Below, piece after piece: positions 32,599-41,072 of a stretch of 43,755 nucleotides of DNA. A model generated the notes under the pieces. That model worked only from the letters and a program-made list of their open reading frames with translations. It was not told the DNA's origin and did no database searches. How positions within the stretch are numbered: the first letter of the stretch is position 1; each line of letters starts with the position of its first letter. The position numbers and the translations under genes are program-made. The DNA comes from DAOLOF01 sp964463605 (lineage in GTDB: Bacteria; Patescibacteriota; Microgenomatia; UBA1400; PJMF01): positions 1-43,755 of the forward strand of contig CAYXBZ010000002.1 in the NCBI GenBank assembly GCA_964463605.1. The letters run 5' to 3'.

Positions 32599-32625
32599 TT
32601 GTTTTTATTAACTAATTAGTATAAT
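32599..32625 (+). promoter_or_regulatory. Promoter of ftsQ with -10 next to the start
   Basis: A perfect TATAAT (32620-32625) ends five bases before the GTG start of ftsQ. A TTGTTT (32599-32604) lies 15 bases upstream as a weak -35. Transcription would begin at the start codon, giving a leaderless message. Confidence 0.45.
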
Positions 32626-32630
32626 TCTTT

Positions 32631-33347
32631 GTGCAAAGAAGAATATTTCAACTACTTATCCCCTTAATCATATTTGTGGCAATGGGACTGATTCTTTCTT
32701 TTTTGAGAGTATCAACTGTTAGTTGCTTAGTTGAGGGAGCTGAAGATCCAGATTTTTGCAAACAGATGTCATTTTTAACAAATGAATCATTCCTTTTTTC
32801 CAACCTTGAGCATTCTCCACTTTTTCAACAGGTGCTGACAAATGATGTTGGGCAAGTCTATATGCCTATCAGCATTACTAGGAAGCTACCAGGAACAGTT
32901 ATTATTGAATTTGTCCGTGAAGATCCACTTTATCGACTTTTTATAGAAGATGAGGTTTTTATTGTCAACTCCATGGATATCCTTGTCCCAGACTCAGAGC
33001 AATTTTCTTTAGTTGATGTAGTATTGTCAAAAGACTATTTGCAGTATTTAAATAATGGGAAAATCAATGGTGAATTAAGTAGAAAAATTAGTGAGTTGGT
33101 TAATCAACTGCTATTCAGAGAGATTAAAGTCAAGCGAATTGAATTTGATTTAGAAGAATCGCTCATTGTGACCGATTTAGCAAACTTTCTTTTTTCTGAC
33201 GACGACGATTATTTTTCTTTGGCGGTGAGGGTGGGATATATATTAAACGATTTAGCTACAGTCCAAGCGGCTGTGCCAGATGATTCCTCAGTTTCACTCA
33301 TAGATATGCGCTACGATTTACCGATTGTAAGACTCGACAAGAGATAG
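32631..33347 (+). CDS. ftsQ: Cell-division protein FtsQ/DivIB-like
   Basis: A 238-residue bitopic membrane protein with one N-terminal transmembrane helix (residues about 5-25) and an outside domain. A strand pattern like the POTRA and beta domains of FtsQ can be seen in ITRKLPGTVIIEFVREDPLYR and the following VFIVNSMDILV. The similarity is low, as is usual for FtsQ, and the call leans on the position between murG and ftsA. The start is GTG; the alternative would be a later codon inside the helix. It would link FtsW and its partner to the divisome. Confidence 0.78.
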   Translation: MQRRIFQLLIPLIIFVAMGLILSFLRVSTVSCLVEGAEDPDFCKQMSFLTNESFLFSNLEHSPLFQQVLTNDVGQVYMPISITRKLPGTVIIEFVREDPLYRLFIEDEVFIVNSMDILVPDSEQFSLVDVVLSKDYLQYLNNGKINGELSRKISELVNQLLFREIKVKRIEFDLEESLIVTDLANFLFSDDDDYFSLAVRVGYILNDLATVQAAVPDDSSVSLIDMRYDLPIVRLDKR

Positions 33348-33462
33348 CAAATTTTGCTATAGTTAGGAAGCGTCAGTTTAAATTTGAGAGAAGACTTTCA
33401 ACAAACAGCGAGTTACTGGCATAAATTATTCGCTTGAGAATACTTTTATTAAAATCCATCAT

Positions 33463-34773
33463 ATGAGCAAAGAGCAAGTTGTTACGGCTATTGACATTGG
33501 GAGCGATAAAGTAGCAACTTTAATTGCTTTGGTTGATGATGAGATTAGCGAGCTAAGAGTTGTTGGTTCAGCCGCTGTTCCTTCGCAAGGAGTCATAAAA
33601 AGTGTCTTAGTTGATCTTGAAGCTGCTTTGAGTTGTGTTGAAGAAAGCTTGAACGCGGCTGAGCGTATGGCAGGATTTAGTGTTCGCCAAGCATACGTTT
33701 CTTTGTCGGGAGTACATATTCGGTCGCAGAATTCTACAGGAGTAGTGGCTGTGGAAAATCCTGAAAAGGAAATTACCTCTACCGACGTTGAGCGAGTTAT
33801 TGAGGCAGCTCGGGCGCTTTCAATTCCACCCGAAAGAGAAATTATTCATGTCATTCCACGTTATTTTAGAGTTGACTCTCAGGAAGGCATTCGTGATCCT
33901 ACGCACATGACCGGTGTTAGATTAGAATCTGAAGCCCATATTATTACTGGTTCATCCACTTCTATTCGAAACTTAAATAAATGTCTAAATGATCTGGGAA
34001 TTAATGTTCAAGGATTTGTGTTCTCTGCTTTGGCAGCAGCCCAGGTAACGGTTAGCGAAACAGAAAAAGAATTGGGAGTTGTTCTGTGCGACATTGGGGC
34101 GGGCACCAGTTCTTTTTGTGCTTATGTAGATGGAGCTCTTGAGTTTTCTGGATCGTTGCCGATTGGAGCTAAGCATATCACTCAAGACATTGCTTTGGGT
34201 TGTAGACTTGAGCGAGATATAGCTGAAAAACTCAAGATTCATCTTTCTGATATAGGGTTGGAAAAGATAAAACCTCTTCCTGGAGAATCAAAGAAAGATT
34301 TTGCTAAAAGAAAAGAAAAAGCTGACCTGATAAATCTCTCAGAAATCGGAGTTAATGATACCAATGATGAACTTTCAAAAAACTTTGTGATTAAGGGTAT
34401 TATGTATCCTCGCATCCAAGAAATTGTGTCGCAACTAGGTGAAGCTCTTGATAAAGAGAACATTTTTTCTCAGGTTCCGGCGGGAGTTGTTTACACAGGT
34501 GGAGGGGCGCTTACAATTGATTTAGTGGAGATATCTCAGAGAGTTTTGGGATTACCGGCCAGAGTTGGTCAACCAAAACAGTTCCAAGGGTTGATCAATG
34601 ACTCTCAAACCACATCATTGGCTACAAGCATAGGATTATTATCTTATGCCAAACAGCAGGGATCTGGAGAGGCGGTGAGCCATAAGTTTAGTCTTCCGAC
34701 AGCAGTGAAAGATCTCCATCTTGAAAAAATTGGTTCAACCGCTGTTGGACTTATTAAAAAACTTTTGCCATAA
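33463..34773 (+). CDS. ftsA: Cell-division protein FtsA
   Basis: Actin-like ATPase that tethers FtsZ to the membrane. Phosphate 1 is AIDIGSDKVATLIAL at the N-terminus, phosphate 2 is GVVLCDIGAGTSSF, and the adenosine motif is VVYTGGGALTIDL. The SHS2 insertion that marks FtsA lies between about residues 85 and 165. The C-terminus ends in a short amphipathic helix VGLIKKLLP, which in this family is the membrane anchor. The length of 436 residues is normal. It stands directly before ftsZ, the usual order. Confidence 0.96.
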   Translation: MSKEQVVTAIDIGSDKVATLIALVDDEISELRVVGSAAVPSQGVIKSVLVDLEAALSCVEESLNAAERMAGFSVRQAYVSLSGVHIRSQNSTGVVAVENPEKEITSTDVERVIEAARALSIPPEREIIHVIPRYFRVDSQEGIRDPTHMTGVRLESEAHIITGSSTSIRNLNKCLNDLGINVQGFVFSALAAAQVTVSETEKELGVVLCDIGAGTSSFCAYVDGALEFSGSLPIGAKHITQDIALGCRLERDIAEKLKIHLSDIGLEKIKPLPGESKKDFAKRKEKADLINLSEIGVNDTNDELSKNFVIKGIMYPRIQEIVSQLGEALDKENIFSQVPAGVVYTGGGALTIDLVEISQRVLGLPARVGQPKQFQGLINDSQTTSLATSIGLLSYAKQQGSGEAVSHKFSLPTAVKDLHLEKIGSTAVGLIKKLLP

Positions 34774-34949
34774 TAATTTACTTCTGAGTGTTGACTAAGT
34801 GAAATAACTGTAGTTTGGTTTAATCTTTAAGAAATCTTTTCTTACTTGGTTTTTCTGGTGATTGATGTTAGACTTTGATATATTAGTTTTTAAAAAAATA
34901 CGAATTATTTTTTCGAGTGTTATCAAAATAACCTTCGATTATTCACACT

Positions 34950-36224
34950 ATGGGATTAGTCAAACCTTCCAATACTACATTTGCCAAGATTAGAGTTTTG
35001 GGTGTCGGCGGTGGAGGCGGCAACGCAGTTAACTCTATGATTGAGTCAGAACAGATAGAAGGCGTAGAGTTTATTTCTGTTAACACCGATGCTCAGGCAT
35101 TATTGACTTCAAAGTCTGAAACTAAGTTACAAATAGGAAGCAACTTTACAAGAGGTTTGGGGGCAGGAGCCGATCCAGAAGTTGGGAGGACTGCTGCTGA
35201 GGAAAGTCAAGAAAAAATCAAAGATATGCTGTTTGATAGCGATATGGTTTTTATTACTGCCGGTATGGGTGGAGGTACCGGTACCGGAGCTGCCCCGATT
35301 ATTGCTCAAATAGCTAAAGAGGCAGGAGCACTGACTGTTGCCGTTGTCACCAAACCTTTTTTGTTTGAAGGAGTGAGAAGAATGCAAACAGCCGAAGAAG
35401 GTGTCGAGATTCTAAAAGATTGTGTCGATACCTTAATCGTTATTCCCAACCAAAGATTGCTTGAAGTCGTAGATAAAAAAATGACGTTAATCGATGCCTT
35501 TAGATTGGCGGATAACGTACTTGGTCAGGGAGTAAAGGGCATCTCAGACTTAATCACAGTTCCAGGAATGATTAATGTTGACTTTGCTGACGTAAAAACC
35601 ATCATGCAAGACTCAGGAACAGCCCTGATGGGTATTGGCGAAGCTACCGGAACAGATAGAGCAGTAACTGCCGCCAGAATGGCAATCTCATCGCCTCTAC
35701 TAGAAATTTCTGTTGAAGGAGCCAAGGGATTACTTTACAACATTACTGGTGGCTCGAGTATGACTATGACGGAAATTTCAGATGCATCGTCAATCATAGC
35801 TAACGCCGCTGATCCAGACGCTAACATAATTTTTGGAGCCAACATTAACGATGAGATGGGAGACAGATTAAAGATAAGTGTTATAGCCACAGGTTTTGAT
35901 GAATCAGATTTGCCAAGCGGCTTAGCTCGCAAACCAATGTTTGGTGCTTACTCCCAATCATCGCTTAAAAAGTTTGCAGAAACCGATGAAAATGGCAACA
36001 AAATTGATCGAGCACCAAGCGATTTTACTCAACCGGTCACCAAATCACAGCGCTCATTTCAAGAGGAGAAGACTGAGCCAAAGGAAGAGCCAATGACCAG
36101 TTTTATTAAGCTTAATACTCAACCAGAGCAGAATGAAAAAATAGAGCGAAATGTATCTGAAGCCACCGAAGATGATTCGCTGAAAGACGATTTCGAGGTG
36201 CCGGCTTTCTTGAGGAATAAGTAA
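34950..36224 (+). CDS. ftsZ: Cell-division protein FtsZ
   Basis: Tubulin-like GTPase that forms the division ring. The N-terminal VLGVGGGGGNAVN and the signature GGGTGTGAAP (residues about 108-117) bind GTP, and the T7 loop is NVDFADVKTI. After the globular part (to about residue 325) comes a linker rich in charged and polar residues. The C-terminal peptide DFEVPAFLRNK resembles the conserved tail that binds FtsA. The length of 424 residues is normal. The 176-base spacer before it contains a TATATT box but no convincing promoter pair. Confidence 0.97.
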   Translation: MGLVKPSNTTFAKIRVLGVGGGGGNAVNSMIESEQIEGVEFISVNTDAQALLTSKSETKLQIGSNFTRGLGAGADPEVGRTAAEESQEKIKDMLFDSDMVFITAGMGGGTGTGAAPIIAQIAKEAGALTVAVVTKPFLFEGVRRMQTAEEGVEILKDCVDTLIVIPNQRLLEVVDKKMTLIDAFRLADNVLGQGVKGISDLITVPGMINVDFADVKTIMQDSGTALMGIGEATGTDRAVTAARMAISSPLLEISVEGAKGLLYNITGGSSMTMTEISDASSIIANAADPDANIIFGANINDEMGDRLKISVIATGFDESDLPSGLARKPMFGAYSQSSLKKFAETDENGNKIDRAPSDFTQPVTKSQRSFQEEKTEPKEEPMTSFIKLNTQPEQNEKIERNVSEATEDDSLKDDFEVPAFLRNK

Positions 36225-36244
36225 AGATACATTAACAACTATTT

Positions 36245-36529
36245 ATGCATATGGGAGTCAATCCTGAAATTCGTGGCATTATGCCTCAAGATGAAGCAAC
36301 CAAAGAGATCGTTTCTGAACTTAAACGGAGATTGCATCAATTATTTAGAGAAATTGGTTTTAATGGGTATGTCGATATTGATGATCAAAACCAAGCAAAT
36401 AGATCTATCGTAATTGTAAAAATTCAGCCTGAAAATTCTCCAGTTGAAGTTTTAGTTTTTAAGTCTGATTCTGATATTGACCAATTTATTGAAGAAGCTC
36501 GTGCTATAATGAATGGAGTTAGAAAGTAG
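36245..36529 (+). CDS. Small protein of unknown function
   Basis: A 94-residue acidic protein with a compact alpha-beta pattern: a helix (EATKEIVSELKRRLHQLFREIG), a strand pair around SIVIVKIQP and VEVLVFKS, and a C-terminal helix (DIDQFIEEARAIMNG). I recognise no family. Two ATG codons, at 36245 and 36251, are both possible. It lies 20 bases after ftsZ and is probably in the same message. Its last codons contain the -10 box of the next transcript, and its stop codon lies at the foot of the T-box leader. Confidence 0.7.
   Translation: MHMGVNPEIRGIMPQDEATKEIVSELKRRLHQLFREIGFNGYVDIDDQNQANRSIVIVKIQPENSPVEVLVFKSDSDIDQFIEEARAIMNGVRK
36502..36510 (+). promoter_or_regulatory. Extended -10 promoter of the T-box leader
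   Basis: TGCTATAAT is a full extended -10 (TGn TATAAT) located inside the small gene that ends at 36529. The predicted start near 36517 would include the whole T-box leader. No -35 box is needed for this promoter type. Confidence 0.55.
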
Positions 36530-36746
36530 ACGCCTGAGTTTGGTTATCACCAAATAAAGCTTAGTTAGCTGCGTCTCCAGAAGAAAGTTGACTGATGTCA
36601 ATAAGTAGACTTGGTCGGGTAAGCCCGAAACAGCTGTAACGAGATGACTGACTTGTGTGTCAGTTAATGGAGGTGGTACCGCCTTTGAATAAGTTGTTGA
36701 GGGCCCTCTTAATGGTATTTCTTGTGCCATTAAGAGGGTTTTTTTT
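36517..36746 (+). ncRNA. T-box riboswitch leader of ileS
   Basis: The leader carries the T-box core GGAGGTGGTACCGCC (36669-36683), whose TGGT can pair with the ACCA end of uncharged tRNA-Ile (discriminator A). A stem I-like hairpin pairs AGACGC 36528-36533 with GCGTCT 36571-36576 around an inner hairpin holding ATC at 36546-36548, the possible Ile specifier. Further hairpins are TCGGG 36615-36619 with CCCGA 36624-36628 and ACTGAC 36647-36652 with GTCAGT 36659-36664, the latter in the position of stem III. The terminator follows. Stem I is much shorter than the usual 100 bases and the specifier is uncertain. Confidence 0.85.
36704..36746 (+). terminator. Regulated terminator of the T-box leader
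   Basis: CCCTCTTAATGG (36704-36715) pairs perfectly with CCATTAAGAGGG (36727-36738) around an 11-base loop and is followed by eight T (36739-36746). The left arm can alternatively pair with TTAATGGAGG upstream, at the edge of the T-box, which gives the antiterminator. Confidence 0.9.
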
Positions 36747-36755
36747 ATCATAAAA

Positions 36756-36761
36756 TATAAT
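36756..36761 (+). promoter_or_regulatory. TATAAT between the T-box terminator and ileS
   Basis: A perfect -10 hexamer ends seven bases before the ileS ATG and lies after the terminator. If active it would produce a leaderless ileS message that escapes tRNA control. No clear -35 is present, because the terminator stem occupies that position. Confidence 0.35.
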
Positions 36762-36768
36762 AAACAGC

Positions 36769-39603
36769 ATGCCAAAACTCAAAAATTTTCGTCAGCCACC
36801 AGATCTTCCTGCTTTAGAAGAAGATATCTTAAAGTTTTGGGAAAAAGATAGCACTTTTCAGAAATCGATTGATCAGCGCGATGATGATAATGCTTACGTG
36901 TTTTATGATGGTCCTCCTTTTGCTACGGGGATGCCTCATTATGGCCATCTTCTAGCTTCAACTACTAAAGATGTGATTCCTCGATTTCAAACGATGTTGG
37001 GTAAAAAAGTGGGCCGGGTTTGGGGTTGGGACTGTCATGGATTGCCTATCGAAAATATGATCGAAGGTAAGTTGGGGCTTAAGGAAGGAAAGCAAGAAAT
37101 TGAGGCCTTTGGTATTGGAAAGTTTAATCAAGCATGCAGAAGTGAGGTCTTAAGACTTGATGGTGAGTGGGAGAAGATAATTGGTCGAATAGGACGCTGG
37201 GTGGATTTTAAAAATAACTACAAAACGATGGACAAGAGCTTTATGGAATCGGTTTGGTGGGGTTTCAAACAACTTTTTGATAAAGGCTTAGTATACGAAG
37301 GCAAAAAAGTGATCTTATACTGCCCTCGTTGCGCAACTCCTTTGTCAAATTTTGAGATAGCTATGGATAATAGCTATGATGAAATTACTGAGTTATCCAC
37401 AATCTATAAATATCCTCTCAAAAATCAATCAAGAACATATCTACTGGCTTGGTCAACCACTCCTTGGAACAAGCTGGCGACTCCAGCTTTGGCGGTTAAT
37501 CCAAAACTGACTTATGTGAAAGTCAAACAGGCAGAAGAGTATTATTATTTAGCAAAAGATTGTTTGGCAATTCTCTCTCCAGAGCCAGAATATAAGATTC
37601 TTGAGGAAGTAAAGGGAAAGGATCTTACTAAATTTGAGTTTGAACCCCATTTTGATTTTTATCCGGAAAGATCAGCTAATGAAAAGGTTGGTGTTATCGT
37701 AGCTGACGAGTTTGTGACTGCAGAAGAAGGTACGGGTGTGGTGACTTTGGCTGCTTATGGTGAAGACGACTATCGAGTGATGACTGACAATAATGTTCAA
37801 ATTGTAATTCATGTTGACGACGAGGGAAAGTTAAAGAAAGAAGTTAAACCCTGGGCTGGCATGGATATTTTAGAAGCCAATCGGCCAATCAATAAAGAGC
37901 TAGCCAGGCGCGGCTTGATCTATCGAGAAGATCAATATACTCATAGTGTGCCAGTGTGTTATCGTTGTGGCACTCGACTTTACTATGCTCCTGTTCCAGC
38001 TTGGTTTATTGATGTACAAGCTCTTAAAAAATCCTTGATCTCGCAAAACGAAAAGATTAGTTGGTATCCGGCGCATTTAAAGCATGGTAGGTTTTTGAAT
38101 GGACTGGAGAATGCTCCTGATTGGAATATTTCGCGCTCTCGGTATTGGGGGACTCCGATGCCAATTTGGCGAGCTGTTAATGAGGCGGGAGAAACTGTTA
38201 TGAGAGTAATTGGTTCAGTTGATGAGCTTAATAAGTGGGCGGTAAACCCTCAAGAGTTAAGTAATTTGGACGATATTCATCGAGAGAATCTAGATCATCT
38301 AGAAGTTTATGTTGATAATAATAAAACTCTCATTGGCAAAAGAGTGCCAGAGGTTTTTGATTGTTGGGTTGAGTCTGGTTCAATGCCATTTGCCTCAGTT
38401 CATTACCCTTTTGAGAATCAAAGCTTTTTTGAGAATAACTATCCAGCTCAGTTTGTGAGTGAGTATATTGCCCAAACAAGAGCGTGGTTTTACACGATGC
38501 ATGTGATCTCGGTTGGAATTTTTGGTCAGCCTCCGTTTGAAAATGTGCTAACCACAGGAACTATCTTAGCTGAAGATGGTAGCAAGATGAGTAAGTCTAA
38601 AAAGAACTTTCCCGATCCAATGAAGCTGATCAATAAGTATGGGGCTGATGCTTTGAGATTATATCTGATGAGTTCGAGTGTTATGAAAGCCGAGAATCTT
38701 AGTTTTAGTGAAAAAGAAGTATCTGATTTGAGAAGAAAAGTGTTCTTAATTTGGTGGAACATGATCTCTTTTTATAAGTTGTTTGCTAGTGCCAATCATG
38801 ATGTTGTGGAAACACCGATCTCTGCCGATAATATTCTTGATATCTGGTTGATAAGTCGCACTAATAGTCTTACAAAGAAAGTCACGGCTGATTTAAAAAA
38901 GTATGATGTGGTTCGCGCTAGCAGAGAACTGACTTCATTTATCAATGAACTTTCAACCTGGTACTTGCGTCTTTCGCGCGAGAGAATTAAGGGAGATGAA
39001 AACCAACAATCAAGTCATGTTTTGGGATGGGCTTTGTATCGTTTAGCTCAACTGTTTGCTCCACTGTGTCCATTCTTTAGCGAACTGGTTCATCATAATT
39101 TAGTTGATGATCAGTCATCAATTCACTTGACTGATTGGCCAAAATATGACGCAGCACTATCCAAGGATCATTTAGAAGAAGAGATGGAGATGGTGATGCA
39201 GGTGGTAGAGCTTGGACGACGAGCTCGAGCTGAAAAGGGTATCAAGTTAAGACATCCACTTCAGAGCATCTCAATTTATATTGCAAAAGATCAAGAGTCT
39301 TTATCAAGATATGATCGCCTTATTGCTAATGAATTAAACGTGAAAAAGGTTGTTTGGAAAACGGTTGAAGATGCCGATCTCAAAGTTGAATATGATCTGG
39401 AAGTATCGCCGCAGCTTGAGGCTGAAGCAAACGCCAGAGACTTGATTCGACAGATTCAAGATTTGAGAAAAGATGCCAAACTGAAAATTGACCAGCAAGC
39501 AACGATTCTTCTACCTGATTGGCCTGAAACTTGGCAAAAGATGATCGAGGAAAAAACAAACACCACTCTCAAAAAGGGTGATAAAATTAAACTCGTGATC
39601 TAG
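36769..39603 (+). CDS. ileS: Isoleucyl-tRNA synthetase, type 2
   Basis: Class I synthetase of 944 residues. The HIGH motif is HYGH (residues 57-60) inside PPFATGMPHYGHLLAST, a signature of eukaryote-like type 2 IleRS. The editing domain shows WSTTPWNKLATP and a TGVVTLAAYGEDD stretch, and KMSKS is at residues 606-610. The anticodon-binding domain follows (AFINELSTWYLRLSRERIKG-type helix). Type 2 enzymes are known for low sensitivity to mupirocin. No Shine-Dalgarno is present before the start. Expression is very probably set by the T-box just upstream. Confidence 0.95.
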   Translation: MPKLKNFRQPPDLPALEEDILKFWEKDSTFQKSIDQRDDDNAYVFYDGPPFATGMPHYGHLLASTTKDVIPRFQTMLGKKVGRVWGWDCHGLPIENMIEGKLGLKEGKQEIEAFGIGKFNQACRSEVLRLDGEWEKIIGRIGRWVDFKNNYKTMDKSFMESVWWGFKQLFDKGLVYEGKKVILYCPRCATPLSNFEIAMDNSYDEITELSTIYKYPLKNQSRTYLLAWSTTPWNKLATPALAVNPKLTYVKVKQAEEYYYLAKDCLAILSPEPEYKILEEVKGKDLTKFEFEPHFDFYPERSANEKVGVIVADEFVTAEEGTGVVTLAAYGEDDYRVMTDNNVQIVIHVDDEGKLKKEVKPWAGMDILEANRPINKELARRGLIYREDQYTHSVPVCYRCGTRLYYAPVPAWFIDVQALKKSLISQNEKISWYPAHLKHGRFLNGLENAPDWNISRSRYWGTPMPIWRAVNEAGETVMRVIGSVDELNKWAVNPQELSNLDDIHRENLDHLEVYVDNNKTLIGKRVPEVFDCWVESGSMPFASVHYPFENQSFFENNYPAQFVSEYIAQTRAWFYTMHVISVGIFGQPPFENVLTTGTILAEDGSKMSKSKKNFPDPMKLINKYGADALRLYLMSSSVMKAENLSFSEKEVSDLRRKVFLIWWNMISFYKLFASANHDVVETPISADNILDIWLISRTNSLTKKVTADLKKYDVVRASRELTSFINELSTWYLRLSRERIKGDENQQSSHVLGWALYRLAQLFAPLCPFFSELVHHNLVDDQSSIHLTDWPKYDAALSKDHLEEEMEMVMQVVELGRRARAEKGIKLRHPLQSISIYIAKDQESLSRYDRLIANELNVKKVVWKTVEDADLKVEYDLEVSPQLEAEANARDLIRQIQDLRKDAKLKIDQQATILLPDWPETWQKMIEEKTNTTLKKGDKIKLVI

Positions 39604-39631
39604 AAGCATTTATTCGCGTGCCCAGAGTCTC

Positions 39632-40696
39632 ATGAAATGGATAATCCCAATTAGCTGCGCTTTATTTGCAGGTATCAGCATTGTGACACTCAGAAGCATA
39701 ATGCCCGATCTAATGCAACGGCAACTGCTTTATTTCGTGATTGGGTTTTTTTTATTTGGATTAATTAATTTGCTTAGTTATCAGAAATTACTGAAGGTAA
39801 GTGGAGTATTGTATTTTTTCTTGATCTTTTCTTTGCTGATGCTTTTGTTAATCGGTTCAGCAACTCGTTCAACGATGCGCTGGATAGATCTGTTTGGTGG
39901 CTTTAAAGTGCAACCGTCTCAGTTTGCTCCTTTAATTATTTCTCTTTTTATAGCTAATCATTGGCAGGAGGTTGAAAATCGAGGCTGGAAAGGATTGGTG
40001 AAATTTCTCTCAATAATTATGCTTCCTGTGGGTTTGATCTTTTTACAGCCAGACTTTGGAACAAGTATGGTTTTATTTGTGAGCGTGTTATCTTTACTTA
40101 TCTTTATTAAGATTTCTAAAAAGCAGCTTTTTACCCTGATAGGAGTTGGCTTACTGGTGATGATTGGGGTTTGGGGGATGCTATTTAAACCATATCAGAG
40201 AGCTAGAATAACAAGTTTCTTCATTGGCAACGAGTCTGAGGTTACTTCGAGCTATAACTCTCGACAGGCGTTGATTGCCGTTGGCTCGGGAGGTTTGTAC
40301 GGTAGGGGTTTAGGAGCGGGTGTGCAATCTCATTTAAAGTTTTTACCAGAAAGACAAACTGACTTTGTTTTTGCATCGATTGCTGAAGAATGGGGGTTTG
40401 TTGGGTCATGCTTAATCATTCTTCTTTACTCTCTTCTACTTTTTATATTGCTTCATTATTTATTTGTCTGCAATGATGATTCAGTGAAGGCAGTAATCTT
40501 GATTTTAGTTATGAGTTTATTTTTGCAGATAACAATTAATATTGGAATGAATATGGGTCTTTTGCCAATTACAGGTTTAACTTTACCTTTACTCTCTTAT
40601 GGAGGAAGCTCTGTTATCTCATTTTTACTTCATTTTGGAGTGGTATTTAAAATTATTAATCAACAACAACCTCGGGCAAAATTGAGAATTTGTTAA
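39632..40696 (+). CDS. rodA: SEDS peptidoglycan glycosyltransferase RodA
   Basis: Second SEDS polymerase in the window, 354 residues with about ten helices. The marks are STMRWIDLFGGFKVQPSQFAP, FLQPDFGTSMVLF, and the RodA-type LPERQTDFVFASIAEEWGFVGS, followed by LSYGGSSVISF. FtsW at 30305 has the IPEASSDSIFAI version instead. RodA builds side-wall glycan during elongation with a class B penicillin-binding protein, which is not seen here; nor is MreB. It follows ileS by 28 bases. Confidence 0.93.
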   Translation: MKWIIPISCALFAGISIVTLRSIMPDLMQRQLLYFVIGFFLFGLINLLSYQKLLKVSGVLYFFLIFSLLMLLLIGSATRSTMRWIDLFGGFKVQPSQFAPLIISLFIANHWQEVENRGWKGLVKFLSIIMLPVGLIFLQPDFGTSMVLFVSVLSLLIFIKISKKQLFTLIGVGLLVMIGVWGMLFKPYQRARITSFFIGNESEVTSSYNSRQALIAVGSGGLYGRGLGAGVQSHLKFLPERQTDFVFASIAEEWGFVGSCLIILLYSLLLFILLHYLFVCNDDSVKAVILILVMSLFLQITINIGMNMGLLPITGLTLPLLSYGGSSVISFLLHFGVVFKIINQQQPRAKLRIC

Positions 40697-40703
40697 GCTC
40701 TCC

Positions 40704-40732
40704 TTGTTTTTTTCTTGAGTTTGTAGCATAAT
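40704..40732 (+). promoter_or_regulatory. Promoter of rplU
   Basis: -35 TTGTTT (40704-40709) and -10 CATAAT (40727-40732) are 17 bases apart. The predicted start lies only about six bases before the rplU ATG at 40745. Confidence 0.5.
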
Positions 40733-40744
40733 ACTGATCTTCTT

Positions 40745-41059
40745 ATGACAAAATACGCAATCATCAAATTAGCAGGTAAACAGTACCGGGTTCAAGAGGG
40801 AGATGAGTTTATTGTTGATAAGCTCGATGTAGCTGAAGGAGAAAAAATTAACTGTTCTGAAGTGGTTTTGTTGAAAAATGGCGACAAGGTGCTGGTTGGA
40901 ACTCCTCTTGTAAAAAAAGCTTCTGTTGAACTGGAAGCCTTGACTCAACAAAAAGGAAAAAAGTTGCGAGTTGCTAAATATAAGGCAAAATCCAGATACA
41001 GAAGAGTGTATGGTCACAGGCAGCATCAAACTGTAGTCAAGGTGCTAGCAATTAATTAA
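40745..41059 (+). CDS. rplU: 50S ribosomal protein L21
   Basis: 104 residues, the usual length. The beta-barrel begins KYAIIKLAGKQYRVQEGDEF and the conserved C-terminal KYKAKSRYRRVYGHRQHQT contacts 23S rRNA. rplU normally stands next to rpmA; here a methyltransferase gene and a hairpin cluster separate them by 1.4 kb. Confidence 0.97.
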   Translation: MTKYAIIKLAGKQYRVQEGDEFIVDKLDVAEGEKINCSEVVLLKNGDKVLVGTPLVKKASVELEALTQQKGKKLRVAKYKAKSRYRRVYGHRQHQTVVKVLAIN

Positions 41060-41072
41060 CCGCAGGTATTTC

